Counted from the first letter of the stretch, positions 46,395 through 55,171 are shown. The stretch is 64,000 nt of DNA from Kitasatospora humi (GCF_020907985.1 NZ_JAJJPA010000003.1:248001-312000), one strand, 5' to 3'. Program-made: numbers and translations. Notes: generated from the sequence alone by a model not told the origin.

Positions 46395-47584
46395 TCTGCT
46401 GGATCAACCCGTTCACCGGTCTGGCCGGCGACATGCTGCTGGGTGCGCTGCTCGATGCCGGGGCACCGCTGGGGCAGGTGCGGGCCTCGATCGCCGGGAC
46501 CGGCCTGACCGGCTGGGAACTGGACTCCGTGCGGGTCCGCTCGCACGGCCTCACGGCGACCAGCGCCCGGGTACGGGTGACCGACCACGCGACCGAGCGG
46601 CGGGCGGCCGAACTGATCGAGCTGGCCGCCGCCGCGCGCCCGGAGCCGGTGGCCGCGCTGGCCGTGGCGGCGCTCACCGCGATCGCCCGCGCCGAGGGCC
46701 GGCTGCACGGCGCCGATCCCGCCGGGGTTCACCTGCACGAACTCGGCGGCCACGACGCCCTGGTGGACATCGTCGGGGTCGCCGCCGCACTGCACGCCCT
46801 CGGCATCACGGAGGTGGTCTGCGCCCCGCTGCCGCTGGCCACGGGCCGGGTCAGCTCCGCGCACGGGGTGTTGCCCTGCCCTGCCCCGGCCACCATGGAA
46901 CTGCTCGCCGGCGCCGCCGTGGCCGGCACCGACCTGCCCGGCGAGACCGTCACGCCGACCGGTGCCGCCCTGCTGCGCGCGGCCGGTGCCCGGTTCGGCC
47001 CGCTGCCGCCGATGACGGCGGTGGCGACCGGCTACGGCGTCGGCACGCGGACCCTGACGGACCGTCCCAATGTCGTGGCCGTCACGGTGGGCCATCCCCT
47101 CGCGTCATCGGACGCGGACCCGAAGGCCGAGGACGTGGTGACCCTGGAGACCAACCTCGACGACGTCACGGGCGAGACACTCGCCCACACCATGGCGCGG
47201 GCGCTCGCGGAGGGTGCGCTCGACGCCTGGACGACGCCGGCCGTGATGAAGAAGGGTCGGCCGGCGCAGGTGCTGCACGTCCTCGCCCGGCCGGCGGACA
47301 CCGAGCGGCTGCGGAATCTGGTGCTCGCCGAGACCGGCACGCTCGGCGTCCGGCAGACCCGTCAGACCCGGGTCGCGGCGCCCCGCCGGATCCGCTCCGT
47401 CGAGCTGGACGGCCTGCCGATCCGGGTCAAGCAGGGGCCGTTCGGGGTCAAAGCCGAGCACGACGACGTCGCGGCCGCGGCCGCGCACCTGGGCCTGCCG
47501 CTGCGCACGGTCGCCGACCGTGCCCGGCGCCTGGCCGAAGCGGAGGACAACGCGGTTCGGCGAGGGGAAGGCGATCCACGGTGA
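46391..47584 (+). CDS. larC: LarC, nickel insertase of pincer cofactor synthesis, single reading frame
   Basis: A 397-residue LarC that inserts nickel into the dithio-pincer mononucleotide in a CTP-dependent reaction. It shows the LarC start WINPFTGLAGDMLLGALLDAGA, HLHELGGHDALVDIVG, SSAHGVLPCPAPAT, VTPTGAALLRAAGARF and the C-terminal ETNLDDVTGETLAHTM, MKKGRPAQVLHVLARP and VRVKQGPFGVKAEHDD-like segments. In Lactiplantibacillus plantarum the full protein needs a programmed frameshift between larC1 and larC2; here both parts are fused in one frame. GTG start; GTGA overlap with larE. Confidence 0.94.
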   Translation: MICWINPFTGLAGDMLLGALLDAGAPLGQVRASIAGTGLTGWELDSVRVRSHGLTATSARVRVTDHATERRAAELIELAAAARPEPVAALAVAALTAIARAEGRLHGADPAGVHLHELGGHDALVDIVGVAAALHALGITEVVCAPLPLATGRVSSAHGVLPCPAPATMELLAGAAVAGTDLPGETVTPTGAALLRAAGARFGPLPPMTAVATGYGVGTRTLTDRPNVVAVTVGHPLASSDADPKAEDVVTLETNLDDVTGETLAHTMARALAEGALDAWTTPAVMKKGRPAQVLHVLARPADTERLRNLVLAETGTLGVRQTRQTRVAAPRRIRSVELDGLPIRVKQGPFGVKAEHDDVAAAAAHLGLPLRTVADRARRLAEAEDNAVRRGEGDPR

Positions 47585-48435
47585 ACAGCCGATCCGATGA
47601 GGTCCAGGGGAAGGCGACGGCGCTGCTGGCGACCGTGCGCGAGACCGGGCCGTTCGCGGTCGCCTACTCCGGCGGGGCCGACTCCGCGCTGGTGCTCGCG
47701 GCCGGTGTCCGGGCGCTGGGACCGGCCGGCGTGCTGGCCCTGACGGCGGACTCCGAGAGCCTGGCCGCCGGCGAGCTGGCCGGCGCCCGGGCCCTGGCCG
47801 AAAGCCTCGGGGCGGTCCACCTGACCGCCCGCACCGAGGAGTTGAGCGTGCCCGGCTACCAGGCGAACGGCCGCGACCGGTGCTACTTCTGCAAGTCCGA
47901 GGTGCTGGACACCATCGCCGCGGTGGCCCGCGAGCACGGCTTCGAGCAGGTCGCCACCGGCACCAACGCCGACGACGCGGCCGACCCGTTCCGCCCCGGC
48001 ATCCGCGCCGGGCGCGAGCGCGGCATCCGCACCCCGCTCCTCGACACCGGCCTCACCAAGGCGGACGTACGGGCCGTCAGTCGGCTCTGGACGCTGCCGA
48101 CCTGGGACAAGCCCGCCACGCCCTGCCTGGCCAGCCGGATCCGCTACGGCATCCCGGTCACCAGCCACCGGCTGACCCGGATCGACCGGGCCGAGAAGGC
48201 GGTGCGCGAGGCGCTCGAGCGGGCCGGGCTGCGCTCCGAGCAGTTGCGGGTGCGCGACCTCGGCGACGCGGTCCGGGTCGAGCTCGACAACGCGGCGGCG
48301 GGCGAGGCGGTCGGGCTCGCCGCACTGGCGGAGGCCGTCGCCGGTGCGGGTTTCGGCGCGCTGCCACTCGTCGTGGACGCGTTCGCCTCCGGCCGGCTCA
48401 ACCACGAACGGGAAGCCGCGGACGGCGGGCGCTGA
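47581..48435 (+). CDS. larE: LarE, ATP-dependent sulfur-transfer enzyme of pincer cofactor synthesis
   Basis: A 284-residue LarE that adenylates and then thiolates the pyridine dicarboxylate precursor. The PP-loop is FAVAYSGGADSALVLAAG. Three cysteines stand out: the pair in RCYFCKSEVL and one in KPATPCLASRIRYG. L. plantarum LarE uses a single sacrificial cysteine, whereas three-cysteine LarE proteins are reported to hold a [4Fe-4S] cluster; this protein fits the latter type. Last gene of the operon, with a hairpin 50 bases downstream. GTG start overlaps larC. Confidence 0.94.
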   Translation: MNSRSDEVQGKATALLATVRETGPFAVAYSGGADSALVLAAGVRALGPAGVLALTADSESLAAGELAGARALAESLGAVHLTARTEELSVPGYQANGRDRCYFCKSEVLDTIAAVAREHGFEQVATGTNADDAADPFRPGIRAGRERGIRTPLLDTGLTKADVRAVSRLWTLPTWDKPATPCLASRIRYGIPVTSHRLTRIDRAEKAVREALERAGLRSEQLRVRDLGDAVRVELDNAAAGEAVGLAALAEAVAGAGFGALPLVVDAFASGRLNHEREAADGGR

Positions 48436-48486
48436 ACCGCGGCCGTCGGTCCCCCTGTTCCCCTGACGATTAGAGTGAAGGGCTCG

Positions 48487-48516
48487 GAGGGCCTGCGGTG
48501 TGCGCCGCAGACCCTC
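48487..48516. terminator. Bidirectional hairpin between larE and the GH27 gene
   Basis: GAGGG-C-CTGCGG, a short loop, then CCGCAG-A-CCCTC. It sits in the 108-base gap between convergent genes and can end both transcripts. Confidence 0.75.
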
Positions 48517-48543
48517 GTCGTCGGGCGCCCGGGGGCGGAGCCG

Positions 48544-50637
48544 TCAGTTCTGCTGGAAGCCCGTGAAGTTCGCCTCGCCGCTGGTGCCGCTGCTGTGTGA
48601 GCTGGTGAAGACGCCGACGTCCTGGGTGGTGTTCACCTGGGGCAGGGTGACGGTGGCGATCTGCGTCCAGGTCGTGCCGTCGGTGGAGTACGAGCCGGTG
48701 AAGACCGAGCCGCTGCGGACCAGCTTCAGCCAGGACGGGTAGGCCGCGGTGCCCGAACCCTGGTTGGCGGCGGCGCTGTTGCTGTCCAGCTGCCCGTCGC
48801 CGTTGGCGTCCCACTGCATGACGTAGCCCTTGCCCGGGGCCTCGGCCAGCACCAGGTACCCGGGCGAGCTGCCGGCGCCGGTGATGTCGTCGCGGACCAT
48901 GATTCCGGCCTTGGCCCAGTCACTGGTGCGGTCCTGGGAGGTGAGCTGGACGATGGTGGTCGACCCGTCGTGCTCCGCCCCGGGTCGGTAGATGGTGCTG
49001 TACTGGTCGGTGCCACCCCACAGGTCGTCGCCGGCACCGTCGATCGCGGTCCGGTCGCCCTGCTGGCCGAAGACCGCGGTGGTGTCGGTGTACGTCTTGA
49101 ACGGTGCCTGCACCGGCGCCGGCACGGTCACGCTCTGGGCCGTGCCGAGCTTCTGGTCCTTGCCGTGCCAGTGGGCTGTGGCGGTGCCGCCCACACTCGC
49201 CCGGGTGATCGGGTCGGTGAGGGCGGCCGGTGCGGTGACCCGGAACTCGGCCAGGGCCGCCTTGCCCGGGGCGACGTGGTCGAAGTGGTCGGTGGTCAGC
49301 GGGGTGACGGTCCAGCCGGCGGGAGCGGTGATGCCGAGCCGGACGTCCTCGGCGGAAGCGACGCCGTTGTTGGTGAAGGTGGAGGTCAGGGTGGCGGAGC
49401 TGCCGGCGGTGAAGGCGGCGGTGGTGGTTGCCAGGTCCAGCGCGGGCGGGTAGTCGCGGGCCTTGCCGGTGGGCGTCACCCGGTACATCACGGTGGCGTG
49501 CCCCGGAACGGTGGCGCTGATCGAGCCGCCGCTGCTGGTGGTGGTGTGCGCCCACAGGTCGCGCAGCAGGTAGCCCTCGGCCCCTGGCAGACCGACGGCG
49601 GCGGCCGTGGTGGAGATGGTGGCCGGGGTGGCGTTCTCATTGAAGAGCGTGACCGCGACGCTGCCGTCGGCCAGCGGCTTGGCCAGCACGTCCAGACCAC
49701 CGGACAGGCTGACCGGCTTGCCCTGCTTGCCGAGCCGGTCCTGGTCCACGGCGATGACCTCGCGGTTGCCGTAGATCGCCATGGTGTCGGCGCTCGCGGT
49801 GCGCAGGTCGGCGCCGGAGATCAGCGGTGCGGCCATCTCGGCCCAGAGCGAGAACTCGCTGCGGTCCTCGGCCGTGGTCATCCCATCGCCGACCTCGAGC
49901 ATGTCGGGGTCGTTCCAGGCGTCGGGTCCGGCGCCGCCGGCGAGCTGCACGTTCTGGTGGAAGTTCCAAAGCATGGAGCCGTAGGAGGCATTGATGTCGC
50001 CGGTGGTGCGCCACAGGTTGCCCACGCCACTGCCCCAGCCGGCCACGCCGTCCGTGCCCCAGCTGCAGATGCTGTAGATGATCGGGCGGCCGGTGGCGGC
50101 CAGTGCGTCGCGCATGACGGAGTAGCGCTGGAGGCCGGGGATGCCCTGGTTGTAGCAGTTGTCGTACTTGAGGTAGTCCACTCCCCAGGAGGCGAAGGAG
50201 GCCGCGTCCTGCTTCTCGTGACCGAGGCTGCCCGGGTAGCCGGCGCAGGTGAGGGTGCCGGCACTCTCGTAGATGCCGAGCTTGAGGCCCTTGCGGTGGA
50301 CGTAGTCGGCGACGCCGCTGATGCCGTCCGGAAACTTGACCGGGTCCGGGACGAGGTTCCCGGCGGCGTCCCGAGCGTGGGTCATCCAGCAGTCGTCGAT
50401 GTTGACGTACTGGTAGCCGGCGGCCTGCAGCCCCGAGGAGACGATCTTGTCGGCGGTCTGCTCGACCAGCTGTGCACTGACGTCGCAGCCGAACGCGTTC
50501 CAGTCGTTCCAGCCCATCGGCGGGGTGAGTGCCAAGTTGTTGTCGAGTGCGGTCGCGGGGGTGGCGACCAGCGGGATCGCGACCAGCGAGCCCGTGGCCA
50601 ACGCGACGGCGGTGAGGACCGCCCAGGTCTTGCGCAT
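48544..50637 (-). CDS. Secreted GH27 alpha-galactosidase with NEW3 and C-terminal sandwich domains
   Basis: Removes terminal alpha-galactose from galactomannan or similar polymers outside the cell (697 aa). A signal peptide (about 1-31) precedes the GH27 barrel, which contains TPPMGWNDWNAFGCDV, YQYVNIDDCWM, the nucleophile Asp in VDYLKYDNCYN and the acid/base Asp in LWRTTGDINASYG. Then come a C-terminal beta domain, a NPCBM-associated NEW3 domain (about 395-490, TSTFTNNGVASAEDVRLGITAPAGWTVTP), and a last sandwich domain (SDWAKAGIMVRDDI, GSYSTDGTTWTQIATVTLP) of the DUF1349/concanavalin-like kind. ATG 50637 with GGAG upstream; the ATG 20 codons before lacks a signal-like start. Confidence 0.94.
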   Translation of the reverse strand: MRKTWAVLTAVALATGSLVAIPLVATPATALDNNLALTPPMGWNDWNAFGCDVSAQLVEQTADKIVSSGLQAAGYQYVNIDDCWMTHARDAAGNLVPDPVKFPDGISGVADYVHRKGLKLGIYESAGTLTCAGYPGSLGHEKQDAASFASWGVDYLKYDNCYNQGIPGLQRYSVMRDALAATGRPIIYSICSWGTDGVAGWGSGVGNLWRTTGDINASYGSMLWNFHQNVQLAGGAGPDAWNDPDMLEVGDGMTTAEDRSEFSLWAEMAAPLISGADLRTASADTMAIYGNREVIAVDQDRLGKQGKPVSLSGGLDVLAKPLADGSVAVTLFNENATPATISTTAAAVGLPGAEGYLLRDLWAHTTTSSGGSISATVPGHATVMYRVTPTGKARDYPPALDLATTTAAFTAGSSATLTSTFTNNGVASAEDVRLGITAPAGWTVTPLTTDHFDHVAPGKAALAEFRVTAPAALTDPITRASVGGTATAHWHGKDQKLGTAQSVTVPAPVQAPFKTYTDTTAVFGQQGDRTAIDGAGDDLWGGTDQYSTIYRPGAEHDGSTTIVQLTSQDRTSDWAKAGIMVRDDITGAGSSPGYLVLAEAPGKGYVMQWDANGDGQLDSNSAAANQGSGTAAYPSWLKLVRSGSVFTGSYSTDGTTWTQIATVTLPQVNTTQDVGVFTSSHSSGTSGEANFTGFQQN

Positions 50638-51029
50638 ACCTACTCCGGTTCCGTTGGGGATGAGGGACGGAGGAGCGATGCCTGCGCAGGCGTCCACAGA
50701 GAACCAGAAGCGAACTCAAGCAGTCAATAACAAGCGCACGATGGCTCAAAATCCAACAGATTCGTAGACTCCCACTCTCCTACACTTGTCACAATGATCA
50801 GGCGCATTCGATGGCCTGAACCTCCGTCACCTGCCCGGAGCTCGCGCCCGTCCCGGATGTCCACTTGTCGCACCGGCGGTTGACGCGCCCGCAGTCACGG
50901 TCGAGAAGGATGCAGCCGGGGCAGCGGCCCGCCCCTCGCAGTCGACGGCCGGAGCCGAAGGGCTTCGCTGCGGTGCACGAGTGCGAGGGGGTGGGCCCGG
51001 CCGGCGCCGCGCCGGGGCCGGTGCGGCAG
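50638..51029. other. AT-richer control region upstream of the GH27 gene
   Basis: No gene seen. Bases 50700-50830 are clearly less GC-rich than the surroundings (runs such as CAATAACAAG and CTCAAAATCC on the plus strand), as expected for promoter DNA of the minus-strand galactosidase. No operator was recognised. The rest is the tail end of the TPR gene's downstream region. Confidence 0.45.
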
Positions 51030-51073
51030 GTCAGTGCGCCGTGAGGGTCGCGTCAGTGCGCCGTGAGGGTCGC
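51030..51073. repeat. 22-bp tandem duplication at the end of the TPR gene
   Basis: GTCAGTGCGCCGTGAGGG begins both perfect 22-bp units (51030 and 51052). The stop codon of the TPR gene is in the second unit, so the first unit is a non-coding copy of the gene's last codons. Confidence 0.85.
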
Positions 51074-53293
51074 GAGCAGGGCGGCGGCCTCGGTGGCGAG
51101 GTCGGGGTCGAGGCCGAGCTCGGGGTCCTGTCCGGCCTCGACACAGGCCCGGAGGTCCGCCCGGGCGTCGTCGCCGCGCCCGAGGGCGATCAGTACCTGC
51201 GCGCGGCGCAGCCGGGCATCGACGTCGCCGGTCCCCTCCACCACCTCGTCCAGCAGGTCGAGTGCCTCCGGCAGCTGCCCCGAATCGTGCCGGGCCACCG
51301 CGAGGTTGAAGGCGATGCCGGGGTCGGTCGAGTGCGTGCGAGCCCTCTCCAGGTCGGCCAGGGCCTGGGCCAGTTCGCCCCGCTGGTGGGCCAGCCCGCC
51401 GCGCAGCGCCCACGCCTCGGCGTTCGCCGGGTCGCCCTCCAGGGCAGCCGACAGCGCCAGTTCGGCCGCCTCGAAGTCCTCCTCCGCGGCGTGGAACTGC
51501 CCCTTGAGACAAAGAAGTTGGGTATTCTTCGGCTCGATCCGAAGGCCGGCCTCGACATCCCGCCACGCGCCGGCCTGGTCGCCCAACTCGCAGAGCAGCG
51601 AAGCTCGGTTGACATAGGCGTCGGTGAACTTCGGTTCCAGCTCCAGCACGTAGCCGAAGTCCGCCACCGCGCCGGCCAGGTCGCCCAGGGCGGCCCGGAC
51701 GTCGGCGCGGTTGTAGTACGCCTCCGGGAACGGCGGGGACAGCTTGATGGCCTGCTCGAAGTCGGCGAGCGCCAAGTCGAGTTGGTCCGCCTTGCGGCGG
51801 ATCATGCCGCGGTCGAACCAGTACTCCGCGTAGTTGGGATCGAGTTCGATCACGGCCGCGTAGTCGGCCAGCGCCTCCTCGTAGCGGCCGACCGAGTTGT
51901 AGACCTGGGCGCGGTTGTAGCGCAGCACCGAGCGGTGCAGGCCCTGCTCGTCCGGGTCGAGGGTCTCGTCGAGGAGCGCCATCGACTCGTCCAGCAACTT
52001 GAGCGCCTCCAACGGGCGCTTGTCGTGCACCTCGATCAGGGCGAGCCCGTTGCGGTTGAAGGCGGTCTGCATGGCGCGCTCCTTGGGCGCGCCGTGCAGC
52101 CGGGCGAAGGCGATGGCCTGGTTGATCCAGCCGCGGGCCAGCACGTGGTCGCGGTGGTCCTCGTCCAGGTGGCGGGTGTAGAGCATGGCGGTGGCGTACG
52201 CGGCCTGCATGTGGATGCTGGGGCTGTCGCTGGCGGCGCGGGCCTCGGCGTAGATCGGGAGCGCCTGCTCGGGCACCCCGAGCGCGGCGTAGGAGGTGGT
52301 CATCTTGGTGCTGAAGACCCACCAGGCGTCCGGGTCGTCGGCGAAGCCGGTCAGCGCGCGACCGCGGATGCCGTAGTCCACCACCGCGTGGTAGAAGCCC
52401 ATGTCCATGCAGTAGTTCAGGGCGTGCGCCAGGGCCTTGCGGCCGGCGCCGGCCGGGTCGCTGCCGTGCTCCGCGTGCCAGGCGACCGCGCCCAGCGCGA
52501 GTGAGGGCTCGCCGCGCAGTTCCAGCACCTGGCGCCGGGTGTCGTGCAGCAGGGCGCGTTCCTCCGGGGGGAGCGACCGGTAGGCGGCCAGCACGCGCGG
52601 GTCGTCCGAGGTGCCGTCCTCCTCGACGAACCGACGCGCCGGTTCGGGGGACAGCGGCGCCGGCTCGGCGTCGTGGTCCAGGCGGCGGCAGTAGGCCTCG
52701 AGCGCCTCGGACAGCGGGGCGGCGACGGGCGTGTCCGGCTCGGTCACCTCTTCGGCGCCGGTGGTCACCACGAGGGTGAGCAGCGCCGGGTCCATCCGGC
52801 GCAGCAGTACGGCGATCAGCTCGCGGTCGGTCGGGTCGCCGTGGTGCAGGTCCTGGACCACCAGGGTGCGGGGGCCGTCGCCGAGCGCCTTGAGGTAGTC
52901 GGTGAGGAACTCCGTCAGGCCGTGGGCGATCCGCAGGGTGCGCAGCCGCGAGTAGAAGCGGGTGCGCTCGGCGGGTACGGCCAGCGAGGTGAGGGTCTCC
53001 CGGCCGGCGGGCACGATCGCGCGCAGCTCGGGCGAGATGGAGAGGATCTCCACGTCGTGCCGGGCCACCGAGTCGGGGCAGCGCACCAGCGCGTCCGGCA
53101 CGATCTCCCGCAGCAGGTTCCCGGCGGCGGTGTACGGGCCGCGCAGGCGGCGGTGGGCGCTGACCTCGGCGAGCACCGCCGGCACCGCCAGGGCGGAGGC
53201 GGCCGTGCGGCGCCCGGCCGGATCGGCGCTCCGGAGCCAGAGGTGCTGCGGGGTGCTGGCGGTGCTGGTGCCGGTCACGGTGCTGCCTTTCAT
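51053..53293 (-). CDS. Large TPR protein with a degenerate ATPase-like N-terminal domain
   Basis: A 746-residue cytoplasmic protein. Residues about 25-190 resemble the AAA-type module of large LuxR/SARP-like regulators: a Walker B-like segment TLVVQDLHHGDPTDRELIAVLLRRMD and RTRFYSRLRTLRIAHGL are present, but no Walker A loop is visible where one is expected (RRLRGPYTAAGNLL). Residues about 270-740 are helical repeats, ending in clear TPRs such as ALADYAAVIELDPNYAEYWFDRG and AEAWALRGGLAHQRGELAQAL. No helix-turn-helix is seen. The start overlaps the protease gene by ATGA, so the two are co-translated; a role as scaffold, chaperone or sensor for the peptide system is possible but unproven. Confidence 0.8.
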   Translation of the reverse strand: MKGSTVTGTSTASTPQHLWLRSADPAGRRTAASALAVPAVLAEVSAHRRLRGPYTAAGNLLREIVPDALVRCPDSVARHDVEILSISPELRAIVPAGRETLTSLAVPAERTRFYSRLRTLRIAHGLTEFLTDYLKALGDGPRTLVVQDLHHGDPTDRELIAVLLRRMDPALLTLVVTTGAEEVTEPDTPVAAPLSEALEAYCRRLDHDAEPAPLSPEPARRFVEEDGTSDDPRVLAAYRSLPPEERALLHDTRRQVLELRGEPSLALGAVAWHAEHGSDPAGAGRKALAHALNYCMDMGFYHAVVDYGIRGRALTGFADDPDAWWVFSTKMTTSYAALGVPEQALPIYAEARAASDSPSIHMQAAYATAMLYTRHLDEDHRDHVLARGWINQAIAFARLHGAPKERAMQTAFNRNGLALIEVHDKRPLEALKLLDESMALLDETLDPDEQGLHRSVLRYNRAQVYNSVGRYEEALADYAAVIELDPNYAEYWFDRGMIRRKADQLDLALADFEQAIKLSPPFPEAYYNRADVRAALGDLAGAVADFGYVLELEPKFTDAYVNRASLLCELGDQAGAWRDVEAGLRIEPKNTQLLCLKGQFHAAEEDFEAAELALSAALEGDPANAEAWALRGGLAHQRGELAQALADLERARTHSTDPGIAFNLAVARHDSGQLPEALDLLDEVVEGTGDVDARLRRAQVLIALGRGDDARADLRACVEAGQDPELGLDPDLATEAAALLATLTAH

Positions 53294-54525
53294 CCGACGC
53301 TGACGGGCTTGGGGCCGGCTGCGCGGGCACGCCGGCGGTCTCGGTGGGCCAGCCAGCCGACGGCGATCAGCTGGGCGGCGTTGAGGGCGACGAGGACGGT
53401 GGAGTCGATCAGTCCGGCGGTCGAGCCGTGGCCGTCGTAGCGCTTGAGGACGCCGAGCACGAAGGTCAGGCCGATCGGCAGGACGACCACGACGAAGGTG
53501 ACGGCGGTGAGGGCGTAGCCGCCCGCCATGAGCCAGGCGTACCAGCGGGCCACCTTGCGGTCGGTCGGGTGCCAGAGCTCCGGGTCCTCCAGGGGCCGGC
53601 CGGTCCAGCGGCGCACGGCGTTGCGCAGCGTGCCGCGGGCGGCCGTGTGCAGGTCCACGCAGCCGAGCAGGGTGGTGGCCAGCACGTAGAGGTCGGTGCG
53701 CAGGTGCAGGAAGAACTGCCAGGCCAGCCGCAGCAGCGTTGAGTAGGCCAGTGCCAGGCAGAGCCGGCTGATCAGCGGAAAGGCACCGCTCGGCGTCCGG
53801 GTGGCGTCGGCGCCCAGCGTGAGCAGGGCGATCACCAGGACGTCGGCCAACATGCCCGCCAGGATGGGCAGGTAGCGCTTGCGTCGGGGGACGGCGACCA
53901 GGCCGTCCATCGAGGTCTCCAGGACGATGTACATCATCCGGTGGCCGATCCCCAGCCGCGAACGCAGGCCCAGCCGCCGGCCGGCCAGCGTGTGGAAGCC
54001 TTCGTGGATCAGCAGGAGCGGGAACTGGCCGAGGAACAAGGTGAGTTCGATGACCGTGAAGTAACTGGTGAAGAACAGGTGGTGGTTGCTGGGGGCGAGT
54101 TCCGGCACGCGGATCATCTCGACCACGCAGGCCGCGACGATGGCCGCGTAGCAGAGCCACGCGGGGAGACTGAACATGGCCCGGCCCAGCCGCTGCCAGC
54201 GCACCGGCGTCGGGGCGGCAGGCGGTGGCGCGGCCTCACCCGGCGCGGCGAGGAAGCCCAACTCCTCCAGCGTCGCCAGGAAGTCGGTGATGTCGACGCT
54301 CTCACCGAACTCCTCGGAGTACCGGTCGGCAGCCTGGCGGGGCGTCAGCCCGTCGGCGAGGAAGCGCACCAGCGCCGCACCGTCGGCGGGGAGCACGACG
54401 TACTCGTCGATGTCGGCCCGACCGACCACCACGTCGTCCCCGTCGGGGAGGAACACCAGCGGGTGGAGCGCCCGGGGATGGTCCAGGTCGGTCTCGGGCA
54501 GGCTGCTGCCGGCTGTGGATTGCAC
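53290..54525 (-). CDS. PqqD-like domain fused to an M50-type membrane zinc metalloprotease
   Basis: A 411-residue protein. Residues about 25-100 (VVGRADIDEYVVLPADGAALVRFLADG, then TPRQAADRYSEEFGESVDITDFLATLEELGFL) look like a PqqD/RiPP recognition element. From about 125 a polytopic membrane domain begins, with the zinc motif HExxH in LLLIHEGFHTLAGRRLGLRSRLGIG and later helices with HPTDRKVARWYAWLM. M50 proteins of this form (YydH-like) occur in ribosomal peptide loci, where they process or export precursors. GTG 54525 with GAGGAG 5 bases upstream; an ATG at 54606 would overlap the preceding peptide gene's spacer. It lies directly downstream of five short peptide genes. Confidence 0.85.
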   Translation of the reverse strand: MQSTAGSSLPETDLDHPRALHPLVFLPDGDDVVVGRADIDEYVVLPADGAALVRFLADGLTPRQAADRYSEEFGESVDITDFLATLEELGFLAAPGEAAPPPAAPTPVRWQRLGRAMFSLPAWLCYAAIVAACVVEMIRVPELAPSNHHLFFTSYFTVIELTLFLGQFPLLLIHEGFHTLAGRRLGLRSRLGIGHRMMYIVLETSMDGLVAVPRRKRYLPILAGMLADVLVIALLTLGADATRTPSGAFPLISRLCLALAYSTLLRLAWQFFLHLRTDLYVLATTLLGCVDLHTAARGTLRNAVRRWTGRPLEDPELWHPTDRKVARWYAWLMAGGYALTAVTFVVVVLPIGLTFVLGVLKRYDGHGSTAGLIDSTVLVALNAAQLIAVGWLAHRDRRRARAAGPKPVSVG

Positions 54526-54626
54526 GTACGCTCCTCTGGGGGTGGAGCCGTCGGGTTTCGTTCCGGGGATGGTGGACGGGCTGCCTTGCCCGGGTAGCCC
54601 ATCCACCGACCGGCGGACCGGCTGCC

Positions 54627-54728
54627 TCAGTCCGGGAAGTGGCAGGTGGCGCCGCAGAACGCCTGCGCGGCGCTGGTCGGGTGGACCGAGCCGGGCTCGC
54701 GCAGGACGGTCTTCGTCAGGCTGGTCAC
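54627..54728 (-). CDS. Short Cys-containing precursor-like peptide, copy 5 (divergent)
   Basis: A 33-residue peptide starting with GTG 54728 after GGGAG. Its leader TKTVLREPGSV is followed by HPTSAAQAFCGATCHFPD. The pattern R-x-PG-S-V...TSAAQA is shared with the three copies upstream, and the C-terminus has two cysteines (FCGATC). Its core differs most from the others. It lies 101 bases upstream of the PqqD-like protease gene, on the same strand. Confidence 0.75.
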   Translation of the reverse strand: MTSLTKTVLREPGSVHPTSAAQAFCGATCHFPD

Positions 54729-54884
54729 CTACTCTCCCGGCCTGGGACTCGGGGCACCGTGACGGTGCCGGTCAGACACCGGGGAGGATGCCGCCGGCGC
54801 CACCGCCGGTGGTGCACAGCGGAGTTGCGCGGCACTGGCTGCTCCTCGCCGAGGCTGACGGGTCGGATGCGCGCAGGCGTCCGG

Positions 54885-54974
54885 TCAGGCGGCGACGCAG
54901 GTACAGCCGTAGAGCGCCTGGGCGGCGCTGGTCAGGCGGACCGAGCCGGGCTTGCGCACGATGATCTTCTTCAT
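54885..54974 (-). CDS. Short Cys-containing precursor-like peptide, copy 4
   Basis: A 29-residue peptide: MKKIIVRKPGSV, then RLTSAAQALYGCTCVAA. The ATG at 54974 is preceded by GGGAG at 9 bases; an in-frame ATG three codons earlier (MNT) is possible, but the equivalent codon is not ATG in copy 2, so the conserved MKK start is preferred. Almost identical to copy 2 (one Ile/Val change). The basic, Pro-Gly-containing N-terminal half looks like a leader, and the C-terminal GCTC motif like the part that is modified or released. Confidence 0.82.
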   Translation of the reverse strand: MKKIIVRKPGSVRLTSAAQALYGCTCVAA

Positions 54975-55026
54975 GGTGTTCATCTCCCCATGGGGTGTGG
55001 TCGGTTGGACGTGCGAGGGGTGCAGG

Positions 55027-55119
55027 TCAGGCGGCGGCGACGCAGGTGGGGCCGTAGAGCGGCTGCGCGGCGCTGGTCAGGCGGACGGCGCCGGGCTTGC
55101 GCACGATGATCTTCTTCAT
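55027..55119 (-). CDS. Short Cys-containing precursor-like peptide, copy 3
   Basis: A 30-residue peptide: MKKIIVRKPGAV, then RLTSAAQPLYGPTCVAAA. It keeps the leader and TSAAQ-x-LYG segment, but the first core cysteine is replaced by proline, leaving one Cys. GGGAG lies 9 bases before the ATG. Same spacing (about 145 bases) to its neighbours as in the other copies, showing that the unit of duplication includes the intergenic DNA. Confidence 0.82.
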   Translation of the reverse strand: MKKIIVRKPGAVRLTSAAQPLYGPTCVAAA

Positions 55120-55171
55120 GGTGTTCATCTCCCTGTCGGGTGTGGTGGGTCGGACGCGCGGAGGCGTCCGG

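Noticed and set aside
54740..54880. A possible sixth peptide gene between copies 4 and 5 (a frame with SAAQLRCA)
   Set aside because: No start codon or leader pattern in frame, and the similarity is limited to SAAQ; at most a decayed copy.
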